This document shows positions 9,283 through 17,957 of a stretch of DNA of 64,000 nucleotides, one piece after another. This DNA comes from Flavobacteriaceae bacterium. Lineage in GTDB: Bacteria; Bacteroidota; Bacteroidia; Flavobacteriales; Flavobacteriaceae. Location: contig JAGYIX010000004.1 in the NCBI GenBank assembly GCA_018402205.1, forward strand, positions 186,001-250,000, written 5' to 3'. Below the pieces are notes generated by a model. That model was not told the origin of the DNA and ran no database searches. It saw only the letters and a program-made list of their open reading frames with translations. The position numbers and the translations under genes were made by a program. How positions within the stretch are numbered: position 1 is the stretch's first letter; each line of letters starts with the position of its first letter.

Positions 9283-10331
9283 CAGCGTTGATTTGGTATC
9301 TCCACTGATGAATATCTTCGGCCCGGTTGCGCTGTATGTCGGTAAGGGCCTTTTTTAGACGAGCGCCGTAGGCGTTTTCAACCGCGTCGAGTTCGTAATT
9401 AACTCCACGGTAACCGAAACTTTTGATTTCACTGACCACAGCCGCTGTGCCGGCGCCGAATAATTCGAGAAGTTTGCCGTTTTCGAATCCGTCGAGTAAT
9501 TCCTGAACAGCTATGGGGCGTTCTTCGATGTGTATATTAAGATCATGACACAATTGTATCATGCTCTTTCGTGTAATACCATCTAAAATAGTGTCAGATA
9601 CAGGGCTAGTTACTAAGGTATCTTCGAAACGAACGAATATATTCATGGTTCCGGCCTCTTCAATGTATTTATGTGTTAGAGCATCTGTCCAAATCAGCTG
9701 CTGGTATCCTTCGGCTTTGGCCAATTCTGTAGGGTAGAATTGCCCCCCGTAGTTTCCGGCCGCTTTGGCATATCCGAACCCGCCCGGAGCTGCCCGTGAA
9801 AACTGTTCTTCAATCTTAACCGCTATAGCATCACTGAAATAAGAGGCTACAGGCGCACAGATAATGCAGAATCTATACTCTAATGAAGGGTTTGCCTTAA
9901 TAGCAGGTTCTGTGGCAAAAACAAAGGGTCTGACGTACAGCGAGCTTCCTTCATCTTCTGGAATCCAATTCTTTTCAAGAGCAATCAGGTGATTTAAGGC
10001 CTCTAAGAACTGGCTTTCGTCTACAGTCGGAATCGCCAAACGTTCACACGAACGATTAAAGCGTTTTATGTTTTGGTCAGGTCTGAATAAAAAGGCATTG
10101 TTGTCTTCGTCTTTATAGGCCTTCATTCCTTCAAACAAGTGCTTGGCCGTAGTGAAATACGCTAGACGAAGGGTCCATGCTCATTGGGCCGTAAGGAATA
10201 ATTTCAGGAGCTCCCCACATGCCGTTCTTATAATCGGCAATAACCATGTGATCGGTAAACAGAGATCCAAAATCCTGTGATTTGTAATCTACCACTCCAA
10301 ACCTTGAGCGCGCTGTTTTTGTGATTTTCAT
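9275..10331 (-). CDS. ilvE: Branched-chain amino acid aminotransferase, interrupted by an apparent single-base frameshift near 10131-10142
   Basis: ORF 10131-10331 (MKITKTARSRFGVV...SSSVFHYGQALV*) joins to 9275-10138 ((L)FEGMKAYKDEDNNAFLFRPDQN...GTAAVVSEIKSFGYRG) in another frame; canonical sequence would be HYGQALFEGMKAY. Confidence 0.85.
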
Positions 10332-10345
10332 AAAACCCTATTTTG

Positions 10346-10382
10346 AGCGTAAAAATACGAGTTCTTAGGTTACTTTTACGCT
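10346..10382. promoter_or_regulatory. Inverted repeat in the ilvE/mnmD divergent promoter region
   Basis: AGCGTAAAA (10346-10354) N19 TTTTACGCT (10374-10382), perfect 9-bp arms. Confidence 0.5.
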
Positions 10383-10383
10383 T

Positions 10384-11052
10384 GTGAAAGTGGAGATTCT
10401 CACTACGGCAGACTCAAGCAAGACCCTTCATTTACCCGAGCTCAATGAACAGTATCATTCGAAGCACGGGGCGCTGACAGAGGCTGAGCATGTGTATGTT
10501 AAAGCCGGATTGCAGCACCGCCTAGCAGCCAATGCTTATTCAGGCGACTTGAACGTGTTTGAACTAGGATTTGGAACGGGAATGAATGCGGCGCTTACCG
10601 CAGCTCTTGTTGCTGGGCACCCTCAAATAAAATGTCTTTACACTGTTATTGAGCCTATTATTTTATCTCCCGAACAATACGATCTTTTTCGAGAAGAAAC
10701 ATGGGCGCTTAAAGCCCCTTTTATTGCCCTACATGAGGCTCGTTGGGGCGAGGTAGTTGCAATATCCGATAATTTTAGCCTATTGAAACTTCAAACCACC
10801 TTTGAGGTATTTGAAGCGCCAGATTTGGTTGATCTAGTCTATTACGACGCCTTTGGGCCTAGGGTGCACCCTCAGTTATGGGAGCCTTGGGCGCTACAAA
10901 AGTGTGCCGATCTCATGAAGCCCAAAGCCGTATGGGTTAGTTATTGCGCTAAAGGATCAGTTAGAAGAAGCCTTCAAGAAGCTGGTTTAGTGGTAGAACG
11001 ATTGGCCGGTCCGCCTGGTAAGCGAGAAATGTTAAGAGCATGCAAAACGTAA
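10384..11052 (+). CDS. mnmD: tRNA (5-methylaminomethyl-2-thiouridine)(34)-methyltransferase MnmD
   Basis: 222 aa; FELGFGTGMNAALT and VYYDAFGPRVHPQLWE. Confidence 0.88.
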   Translation: MKVEILTTADSSKTLHLPELNEQYHSKHGALTEAEHVYVKAGLQHRLAANAYSGDLNVFELGFGTGMNAALTAALVAGHPQIKCLYTVIEPIILSPEQYDLFREETWALKAPFIALHEARWGEVVAISDNFSLLKLQTTFEVFEAPDLVDLVYYDAFGPRVHPQLWEPWALQKCADLMKPKAVWVSYCAKGSVRRSLQEAGLVVERLAGPPGKREMLRACKT

Positions 11053-11056
11053 CGAA

Positions 11057-11965
11057 ATGAAGGTTTTACTAACAGGAGCCACAGGACTGGTAGGTTCGCG
11101 AATTGTACAGCTGTTGCAGGATCGCGACATTCCGTTCTGCTTTTTTACCCGTAATCTTAACGCTTCTTTTCTTTCAGGGGCCCATGCTTTTCTATGGAAC
11201 CCTAACCGTTTTGAATTTGATCCAAAGGCCTTAGAGGGGGTTACTCATATAATTAATTTAGCTGGGGCCTCTATCGCGAAGCGATGGACAGCTTCTTATA
11301 AAGAAGAAGTGGTACGCAGCCGTGTTAATAGTCTTAAAACTATTAAACTCGCTCTAGAACAAAGAGTGCACCCCACCAAAGTAAGGGTACTTTCGGCCTC
11401 TGCTATCGGCTGTTATGCCTCTAACTATAGCGAACAGTACTCTGAGCAGAGCGTGCATTTTGGTAATGATTTTTTGGCAGAAGTGGTTCAATTATGGGAA
11501 GAGGCGGCTAAAGAGTTAATACCCTTAAGTCATTCGCTCTGTCTGCTGCGCATCGGAATTGTATTTGACCGCGAACAAGGTGCCTTACCCAAGTTGTTGG
11601 CCCCCATTAAATGGGGAATTGGCGCAGCGCTTGGAACTGGAAGGCAGTGGCAGTCTTGGATACATATTGATGACTTAGCCCGGCTGTTTATATACCTCCT
11701 AGATCACGATTTGGGACCAGTTGTTAATGGTGTGGCTCCGAATGCGTTAAGGCAAAATGAGCTCACAAAGATTCTTGCTTCAACCCTGAATAAGCCATTG
11801 TGGTTACCAGCCGTTCCTGAATGGGTTTTAAAACTGATGCTTGGTGAGATGTCAGCTGTGGTACTTCAATCTCAACACGTGAAATCTGAGGTGCTTGAAC
11901 GTTCAGATTTTCAATTTCACTATGACTCAGCCAAAGCAGCTGTAGAAGAACTATTGGGTGAATGA
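11057..11965 (+). CDS. TIGR01777-type NAD-dependent epimerase
   Basis: 302 aa; MKVLLTGATGLVGSRIVQLL, GVTHIINLAGASIAKRWT, WIHIDDLARLFIYLL. Confidence 0.88.
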   Translation: MKVLLTGATGLVGSRIVQLLQDRDIPFCFFTRNLNASFLSGAHAFLWNPNRFEFDPKALEGVTHIINLAGASIAKRWTASYKEEVVRSRVNSLKTIKLALEQRVHPTKVRVLSASAIGCYASNYSEQYSEQSVHFGNDFLAEVVQLWEEAAKELIPLSHSLCLLRIGIVFDREQGALPKLLAPIKWGIGAALGTGRQWQSWIHIDDLARLFIYLLDHDLGPVVNGVAPNALRQNELTKILASTLNKPLWLPAVPEWVLKLMLGEMSAVVLQSQHVKSEVLERSDFQFHYDSAKAAVEELLGE

Positions 11966-11998
11966 GTGACATTTTGACACCAGAGGTCTAAATGGCAG

Positions 11999-12006
11999 TA
12001 AATTTG
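11999..12006 (+). promoter_or_regulatory. Bacteroidetes-type promoter for grpE-dnaJ
   Basis: TAAATTTG at 11999-12006 with TTTG at 11973-11976 (22-nt spacer). Confidence 0.5.
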
Positions 12007-12043
12007 ATAGGTTTTGTTCAATCTCCAATAGTTTGATAAGATC

Positions 12044-12607
12044 ATGAGTAAAAAAAACACCAAAACTGCGAAAGAAGAAGCACCACTAAAGGATAATTCC
12101 GCAGATCATTCTAATGAAGTTGATAGGCAAGAAGCTACTGACACTGAAGTGTCACCGACAGATAAACCAAGTTTAGAAGACCTACTCGCACAAGAGAAAG
12201 ACAAATTTTTAAGGCTCTTTGCGGAATTCGAGAACTACAAGAAGCGCACCACGAAAGAGCGCATTGACTTGTTTAAGACTGCCGGAAGAGAGGTTATTAC
12301 TTCACTTCTTCCTGTGATTGATGATTTTGAACGTGCCTTAGCCGAACTGCAAAAGCAAGAACAGGTTGAGCACACAGAAGGGATCAAGCTTATCTATAAT
12401 AAGCTAGTTGAAACACTTAAAATTAAAGGCCTTTCAGTTATTGAGGTCTCCGCCGGAGACGCCTTCGATTCAGAACTTCACGAAGCGATTACACAGATTA
12501 AAGCTCCAGACGATGCGCTAGTGGGTAAGATTATCGATACGGTTGAAAGGGGATATAAGCTGGGAGATCAAATTATTCGTCACCCCAAAGTGGTGATTGG
12601 AAATTAA
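12044..12607 (+). CDS. grpE: Nucleotide exchange factor GrpE
   Basis: 187 aa; FLRLFAEFENYKKRTTKERIDLFKTA and GYKLGDQIIRHPKVVIGN. Confidence 0.94.
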   Translation: MSKKNTKTAKEEAPLKDNSADHSNEVDRQEATDTEVSPTDKPSLEDLLAQEKDKFLRLFAEFENYKKRTTKERIDLFKTAGREVITSLLPVIDDFERALAELQKQEQVEHTEGIKLIYNKLVETLKIKGLSVIEVSAGDAFDSELHEAITQIKAPDDALVGKIIDTVERGYKLGDQIIRHPKVVIGN

Positions 12608-12616
12608 AGAGACCAC

Positions 12617-13729
12617 ATGAAAGAAGATTTTTACGACATATTAGGTATATCTAAGGGCGCCAGTGAGGCAGAGATAAAGAAAGCTTACCGCAAGAAGGCT
12701 ATAGAGTATCATCCAGACAAAAATCCAGGAGACAGTGCCGCTGAAGAGCGGTTTAAAAAAGCTGCTGAGGCTTACGAAGTGCTTTCAGATAAAGATAAAA
12801 GGGCCCGTTACGATCAGTTTGGCCATGCTGCATTTGAGAATGGCGGAGGGGCCGGATCTATGAATATGGATGACATCTTTAGCCAGTTTGGAGACATTTT
12901 CGGCAGCGCTTTTGGCGGAGGGTTTGGTGGTTTTTCGGGCTTCGGTTCTACAACAGGACGCCGGGTTAAAGGAACCAACTTGCGCATTCAAATTAGCCTA
13001 AGCTTAGATGAGATTGCCGAAGGGGTAGAAAAGAAAGTGAAGGTTAAGCGAAAGGTTCAAGCAGAAGGGGTCACCTATAAAACTTGCAGCAGCTGCAACG
13101 GAACAGGTCAGGTGATGAAAATTACGAATACCATACTTGGTCGCATGCAAACGGCTTCTGCATGTGTTGCTTGTTCAGGAGCTGGACAAGTGCTTGATAA
13201 AAAACCTGAGGGCGCAGATGTACAGGGTCTTATTAGTAAAGAAGAAACGGTTTCTATACAAATTCCTGGGGGGGTAGAAGAAGGGATGCAGTTGAAAGTT
13301 TCTGGAAAAGGAAATGCAGCTCCTGGCGATGGTATATCAGGCGACCTTATTGTATCTATTAAAGAGTCTTTGCACGCTTCTTTAAAGCGCGAAGGCGACA
13401 ATCTACACTACGACCTGAGAATAAGTTTTTCAGAGGCAATTTTGGGTGCTTCAAAAGAGATAGACGCAGTTGGAGGTAAGGTGCGCATTAAAGTCGATAA
13501 GGGTACGCAATCTGGTAAGGTGCTGCGATTACGCGGAAAAGGAATAAAAAGCTTAAACGGATACGGCAAAGGAGATTTGCTCGTGCACGTGCTTGTATGG
13601 ACCCCTCAAAAATTGACTGCAGAACAGGAGGCCTTCTTTGAACAGACATTGAGCGATAAGAATTTCATGCCTGATCCAAAAGCTGACGATAAATCTACCT
13701 TTGATCGCATAAGAGATATATTCTCTTAA
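12617..13729 (+). CDS. dnaJ: Chaperone DnaJ (two CxxCxGxG motifs)
   Basis: 370 aa; J domain with HPD (IEYHPDKNPGD), G/F region, CSSCNGTG and CVACSGAG. Confidence 0.95.
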   Translation: MKEDFYDILGISKGASEAEIKKAYRKKAIEYHPDKNPGDSAAEERFKKAAEAYEVLSDKDKRARYDQFGHAAFENGGGAGSMNMDDIFSQFGDIFGSAFGGGFGGFSGFGSTTGRRVKGTNLRIQISLSLDEIAEGVEKKVKVKRKVQAEGVTYKTCSSCNGTGQVMKITNTILGRMQTASACVACSGAGQVLDKKPEGADVQGLISKEETVSIQIPGGVEEGMQLKVSGKGNAAPGDGISGDLIVSIKESLHASLKREGDNLHYDLRISFSEAILGASKEIDAVGGKVRIKVDKGTQSGKVLRLRGKGIKSLNGYGKGDLLVHVLVWTPQKLTAEQEAFFEQTLSDKNFMPDPKADDKSTFDRIRDIFS

Positions 13730-13785
13730 ATACTATAATTCTATACTTACTTATAAGTGAGTTATAGGTTTAATTAAAAAAAGTA

Positions 13786-13890
13786 TATATTTGGCATTAG
13801 TATTGGTTTCTATCAATACTATTTTCTTTTTCATAGCAATTTTTCCCATCCTCGAGCTCTGTTTGAGGGTGGGTTTTGTATTTTAAGGCC
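13786..13890 (+). ncRNA. Candidate small RNA or leader: promoter, 5' hairpin, linker, terminator hairpin
   Basis: TATATTTG -7-like element (13786-13793); hairpin TAGTATTG/CAATACTA (13798-13805/13814-13821); hairpin CCCATCCTC/GAGGGTGGG (13845-13853/13865-13873) followed by TTTTGTATTTT. Confidence 0.4.
13845..13884 (+). terminator. Rho-independent terminator-like hairpin
   Basis: 9-bp stem with one GU pair, 11-nt loop, then TTTTGTATTTT. Confidence 0.6.
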
Positions 13891-13907
13891 TACCTAAATT
13901 AGCAAAC

Positions 13908-15068
13908 ATGCCACGCATTTTAATCATTGAAGACGAAGAAAGTATCCGCCGGGTACTGGTCAAAATTCTTCAAGAATCCGATAAGGCGATAGAATGTGTC
14001 ACCGCTAAAGACGGGCAAGAAGGCATAGATGTGCTCAATGAAGACGATGCGATTGACCTAGTATTTTGCGATATTAAAATGCCTAAAAAAGATGGAATTG
14101 ATGTGCTTCAGGCGTTTACCGATCGCTTGGCAGACCTTCCGTTTATAATGATTTCTGGTCATGGAGACATTGATACTGCCGTCGAGTGTATGCGCTTAGG
14201 AGCTTTTGATTACTTGTCAAAACCCCCTGACCTAAATCGCCTATTGCTCACGGTGAAGAACGCTTTAGATCGAAAAACACTCACCACAGAAAACAAGCAG
14301 CTCAAGCGCAAGCTCAGGCAGTCTCAAGAGATGGTGGGCGAAAGCCAAGCGCTGAGTGAGGTTAAAGCGCTTATTGCAAAAGTGGCTCCTACTGCTGCAC
14401 GGGTATTGATTACAGGCCCCAATGGGTCAGGCAAAGAATTAGTTGCCCGATCTATTCACGAGTTAAGTGAACGCTCTAAATCGGCCTTTGTAGAAGTCAA
14501 CTGTGCCGCAATTCCCTCAGAGTTAATAGAAAGCGAATTATTCGGGCACGTTAAGGGAGCCTTCACTTCAGCTCATAAAGACCGCCCAGGAAGATTTGAG
14601 ACTGCCCATATGGGAACGCTTTTTTTAGATGAGGTGGGTGACATGTCTTTATCTGCCCAAGCAAAGGTGCTTCGAGTCTTGCAAGAGCAAAAACTGACTC
14701 GCGTGGGTTCGGATAAAGCTGTCAACGTTGACGTTCGGGTACTTGCAGCTACTAATAAAGATCTTCAAAAAGCCATTCAACAAGGAGCGTTTAGAGAAGA
14801 TCTATACCACCGACTAAGTGTAATTAAGCTCGAAATACCTTCATTAGATCGGCGCAAAGAAGACATACCCTTATTAATTGCTCATTTTAATCAGTTAATT
14901 TCTACTGAACAGGGGTCGCGCCTCAAACCCTTTGAAGATGCTGCTATTGAAGCACTCAAACAAAAGACCTTCAAAGGAAATATTCGCGAATTAAGAAATG
15001 TGGTTGAACGACTACTTATACTATCTGGTGATGCCGTAACTTTAGAAGATGTAAAAAAATATGTATGA
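13908..15068 (+). CDS. Sigma-54-dependent response regulator (REC + AAA+), no C-terminal Fis HTH visible
   Basis: 386 aa; receiver domain (LIIEDEESIRRV, VFCDIKMPKKDG), AAA+ GAFTSAH motif, ends ...[13 protein letters not shown]. Confidence 0.9.
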   Translation: MPRILIIEDEESIRRVLVKILQESDKAIECVTAKDGQEGIDVLNEDDAIDLVFCDIKMPKKDGIDVLQAFTDRLADLPFIMISGHGDIDTAVECMRLGAFDYLSKPPDLNRLLLTVKNALDRKTLTTENKQLKRKLRQSQEMVGESQALSEVKALIAKVAPTAARVLITGPNGSGKELVARSIHELSERSKSAFVEVNCAAIPSELIESELFGHVKGAFTSAHKDRPGRFETAHMGTLFLDEVGDMSLSAQAKVLRVLQEQKLTRVGSDKAVNVDVRVLAATNKDLQKAIQQGAFREDLYHRLSVIKLEIPSLDRRKEDIPLLIAHFNQLISTEQGSRLKPFEDAAIEALKQKTFKGNIRELRNVVERLLILSGDAVTLEDVKKYV

Positions 15069-16486
15069 GCGACTTGCTAAATAAACATGTATTATTGGCG
15101 ATGATTTTCTCGGTAGGCTTCACTTTTTCGGCTTGGAGTCAGACCGATGAGACGCCCTCTAGAGACGCCCTTATGCTAGAGTCTATTTACAAGGAGACTC
15201 TGTCGAATGCTAAGGCATACGACTGGCTGCGATTTCTGTCTTTACAGATAGGCGGGCGATTATCAGGATCGGTAGAGGCCGAGCAGGCTATAGAATACAC
15301 TAAAACTATACTCAATGATTTAGGGCTTGATCGGGTGTATTTGCAACCGGTAATGGTGCCCAAGTGGGTTAGAGGAGCCCCTGAATATGCCTATTATGAA
15401 ACGGCTCCTGGACTGAGCACTACAGTACCCATAACTGCTCTAGGCGGATCTGTAGCTACACCAAGTATGGGCATTAAAGCCAAAGTGGTAGAGGTCAAGA
15501 GTATAGAACAGCTAGAGAAGTTAGGGAGACGTACTATAGAAGGAAAAATCGTCTTTTTTAACCGGCCAATGGACCCTCAAATTATTCAAACGTTTCAAGC
15601 TTATGGAGGCTGCGTAGATCAACGCTATTCTGGGGCTCTTGAGGCGGCTAAATACGGCGCTGTTGGTGTTATTGTGCGCTCGATGAATCTTCGAAAAGAC
15701 GATTTTCCGCATACCGGGTCTATGAGCTATGGAGATAGTCCCATTAATTCCCGTATTCCGGCTGCGGCTATAAGCACGAATGGAGCTGATTTACTTTCAG
15801 CTACACTCCGTCTTAATACAGATACAGAGTTCTATTTTAAGCAAAATTGCAGGGCTTTTCCTGAAGTCAAATCCTACAATGTAATTGGAGAGATCAGAGG
15901 AACTGTATATCCTGAAGAGATAATGGTTGTAGGTGGTCATCTTGATTCTTGGGATCTCGGTGATGGGGCCCATGATGATGGAGCAGGGGTGGTGCAGTCT
16001 ATAGAGGTATTGCGAACGCTAAAGGCTATCGGTTATAAGCCCAAACGAACAATGCGTGCAGTTTTATTTATGAATGAAGAAAACGGTCTTAGAGGTGCAA
16101 GAGAATACGCTAGCGAGGCTGAGTCTTTAGGCGAGAAGCATATTTTTGCACTGGAAAGCGATAGCGGAGGCTTTACTCCAAGAGGGTTTCAATTTGATAC
16201 GAGCCCAGAAAATTTTGAACGTATACATAAGTGGGCTGCATTATTCTATCCGTATTTCACCGACCGCTTTGAATTGGGAGGAAGTGGAGCAGATGTAGGG
16301 CCTTTAAAGTCTCAGGGTGCAGTCTTGGCCGGGTTAAGGCCTGATTCTCAAAGGTATTTTGATCATCATCATTCTGACCACGATACGTTTGACCAAGTGA
16401 ATAAACGCGAATTAGAACTTGGAGCGGCAGCAATGGCTTCGCTTCTTTATTTAATGGATACTTACGGAGCAGAAGCTTCGAATTAA
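15065..16486 (+). CDS. M28-like zinc peptidase, secreted
   Basis: 473 aa; signal peptide, [49 protein letters not shown]. Confidence 0.88.
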   Translation: MSDLLNKHVLLAMIFSVGFTFSAWSQTDETPSRDALMLESIYKETLSNAKAYDWLRFLSLQIGGRLSGSVEAEQAIEYTKTILNDLGLDRVYLQPVMVPKWVRGAPEYAYYETAPGLSTTVPITALGGSVATPSMGIKAKVVEVKSIEQLEKLGRRTIEGKIVFFNRPMDPQIIQTFQAYGGCVDQRYSGALEAAKYGAVGVIVRSMNLRKDDFPHTGSMSYGDSPINSRIPAAAISTNGADLLSATLRLNTDTEFYFKQNCRAFPEVKSYNVIGEIRGTVYPEEIMVVGGHLDSWDLGDGAHDDGAGVVQSIEVLRTLKAIGYKPKRTMRAVLFMNEENGLRGAREYASEAESLGEKHIFALESDSGGFTPRGFQFDTSPENFERIHKWAALFYPYFTDRFELGGSGADVGPLKSQGAVLAGLRPDSQRYFDHHHSDHDTFDQVNKRELELGAAAMASLLYLMDTYGAEASN

Positions 16487-16497
16487 AATTACGCCTA

Positions 16498-17430
16498 ATG
16501 CAAGAAGGAATTTACGCTAAAATTGAAACAACAAAAGGAACTATTCTTATTCAACTCACCTACGACAAAACTCCGGGAACCGTCGGAAATTTTGTGGCTC
16601 TAGCTGAGGGAAATTTAGAAAATAATGCAAAGTCACAAGGCACGCCCTATTATGACGGACTCAACTTTCACAGAGTTATCCCTGATTTTATGATTCAGGG
16701 GGGCTGTCCGCTTGGCTCAGGAACGGGTGACCCTGGTTATAAGTTTGACGACGAGTTTCATCCCGATTTAAAACACGACCGTTCTGGCGTGCTCTCTATG
16801 GCTAATTCGGGCCCTGGCACCAACGGAAGTCAGTTTTTCATCACCCACGTACCTACCCCTTGGTTAGATAATAAGCACACTGTCTTTGGGTATGTTGTAT
16901 CTGGTCAAGAGGTGGTAGATAGTATCGCTCAAGGAGATGCAATTACCACAGTAGAAATTGTCCGAGAAGGTTCCAATGCCGCCCAGTGGAATGCCATTGA
17001 GGCCTTCCGAAATTTTGAGAATTCTAGGGCTAAAAGAGAACAAGCTGAGCGTGAAGCACGCGAAGCTGGGCTTGAAAACCTTGCGGCGGGATTTGAAAAA
17101 ACAGCTTCAGGACTCCGTTATAAAATCATTCAGAATGGAAAAGGAGTTGCCGCGGTAAAAAATAAAAAAGTTAGTGTTCACTACGAGGGTAGCCTTGAAA
17201 ATGGACAAATTTTTGATTCGTCTTACAAGCGCAAAGAACCTATCGAATTCACTTTGGGTATTGGGCAGGTGATTTCTGGCTGGGACGAGGGTGTGGCACT
17301 CTTAAAAGAGGGCGATAAAGCCCGCTTTGTTATTCCTTCTGATCTCGGTTATGGTGCTCGAGGAGCAGGCGGAGTAATTCCTCCACATGCAACCCTTATT
17401 TTCGACGTTGAATTAGTCAAAGTAGGATGA
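16498..17430 (+). CDS. Dual-domain peptidyl-prolyl isomerase: N-terminal cyclophilin fused to C-terminal FKBP
   Basis: 310 aa; [27 protein letters not shown]...[10 protein letters not shown] (cyclophilin) and [27 protein letters not shown]...[17 protein letters not shown] (FKBP). Confidence 0.93.
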   Translation: MQEGIYAKIETTKGTILIQLTYDKTPGTVGNFVALAEGNLENNAKSQGTPYYDGLNFHRVIPDFMIQGGCPLGSGTGDPGYKFDDEFHPDLKHDRSGVLSMANSGPGTNGSQFFITHVPTPWLDNKHTVFGYVVSGQEVVDSIAQGDAITTVEIVREGSNAAQWNAIEAFRNFENSRAKREQAEREAREAGLENLAAGFEKTASGLRYKIIQNGKGVAAVKNKKVSVHYEGSLENGQIFDSSYKRKEPIEFTLGIGQVISGWDEGVALLKEGDKARFVIPSDLGYGARGAGGVIPPHATLIFDVELVKVG

Positions 17431-17951
17431 ACGACTTAAAATACCCTATTGGACCATTCGCTAAGCCTTTAATCATTGAGCAATCGCATTTGTCTGAGGC
17501 AGTAGAGACCTTAAGGCATATTCCGGTTAAACTTAGACAACTCGTAGAATCATGGAGCGATGCGCAGTTAGATACGCCCTATCGCGAAGGGGGGTGGACA
17601 GCTCGTCAACTCATTCATCATCTAGCCGACAGCCATATGCACAGTCTTATCCGCTACAAATGGGCATTGTCTGAAGAAACACCGCTTATTAAAGCTTACG
17701 ATCAAGATGCCTGGGCTAAATTACCAGACGCCTTTATGCCGATATCTTCTTCTTTAGCATTGTTTGAGGCCGTTCATGAGAAAATAATAGGCATTGTAGA
17801 GACTTTAGATAACGACCAAATGCAAGCTGCTTTTATTCATCCCGAAACAAAAAAAGAGCGCAATCTACTAGAGAATACGCTCCTTTATGCTTGGCATTCG
17901 GCTCATCATTTCGCCCATTTAGAGCGACTTGCTGAACGCATGGAATGGTAG
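17427..17951 (+). CDS. YfiT/DinB-family putative bacillithiol transferase
   Basis: 174 aa; [30 protein letters not shown] and [12 protein letters not shown] metal-binding histidines. Confidence 0.88.
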   Translation: MNDLKYPIGPFAKPLIIEQSHLSEAVETLRHIPVKLRQLVESWSDAQLDTPYREGGWTARQLIHHLADSHMHSLIRYKWALSEETPLIKAYDQDAWAKLPDAFMPISSSLALFEAVHEKIIGIVETLDNDQMQAAFIHPETKKERNLLENTLLYAWHSAHHFAHLERLAERMEW

Positions 17952-17957
17952 TACGAT

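Noticed and set aside
10131-10142. prfB-like programmed +1 frameshift in ilvE
   Set aside because: Context is CTT GTT TGA, not CTT TGA; no internal SD-like motif expected in this phylum; single-base error is simpler.
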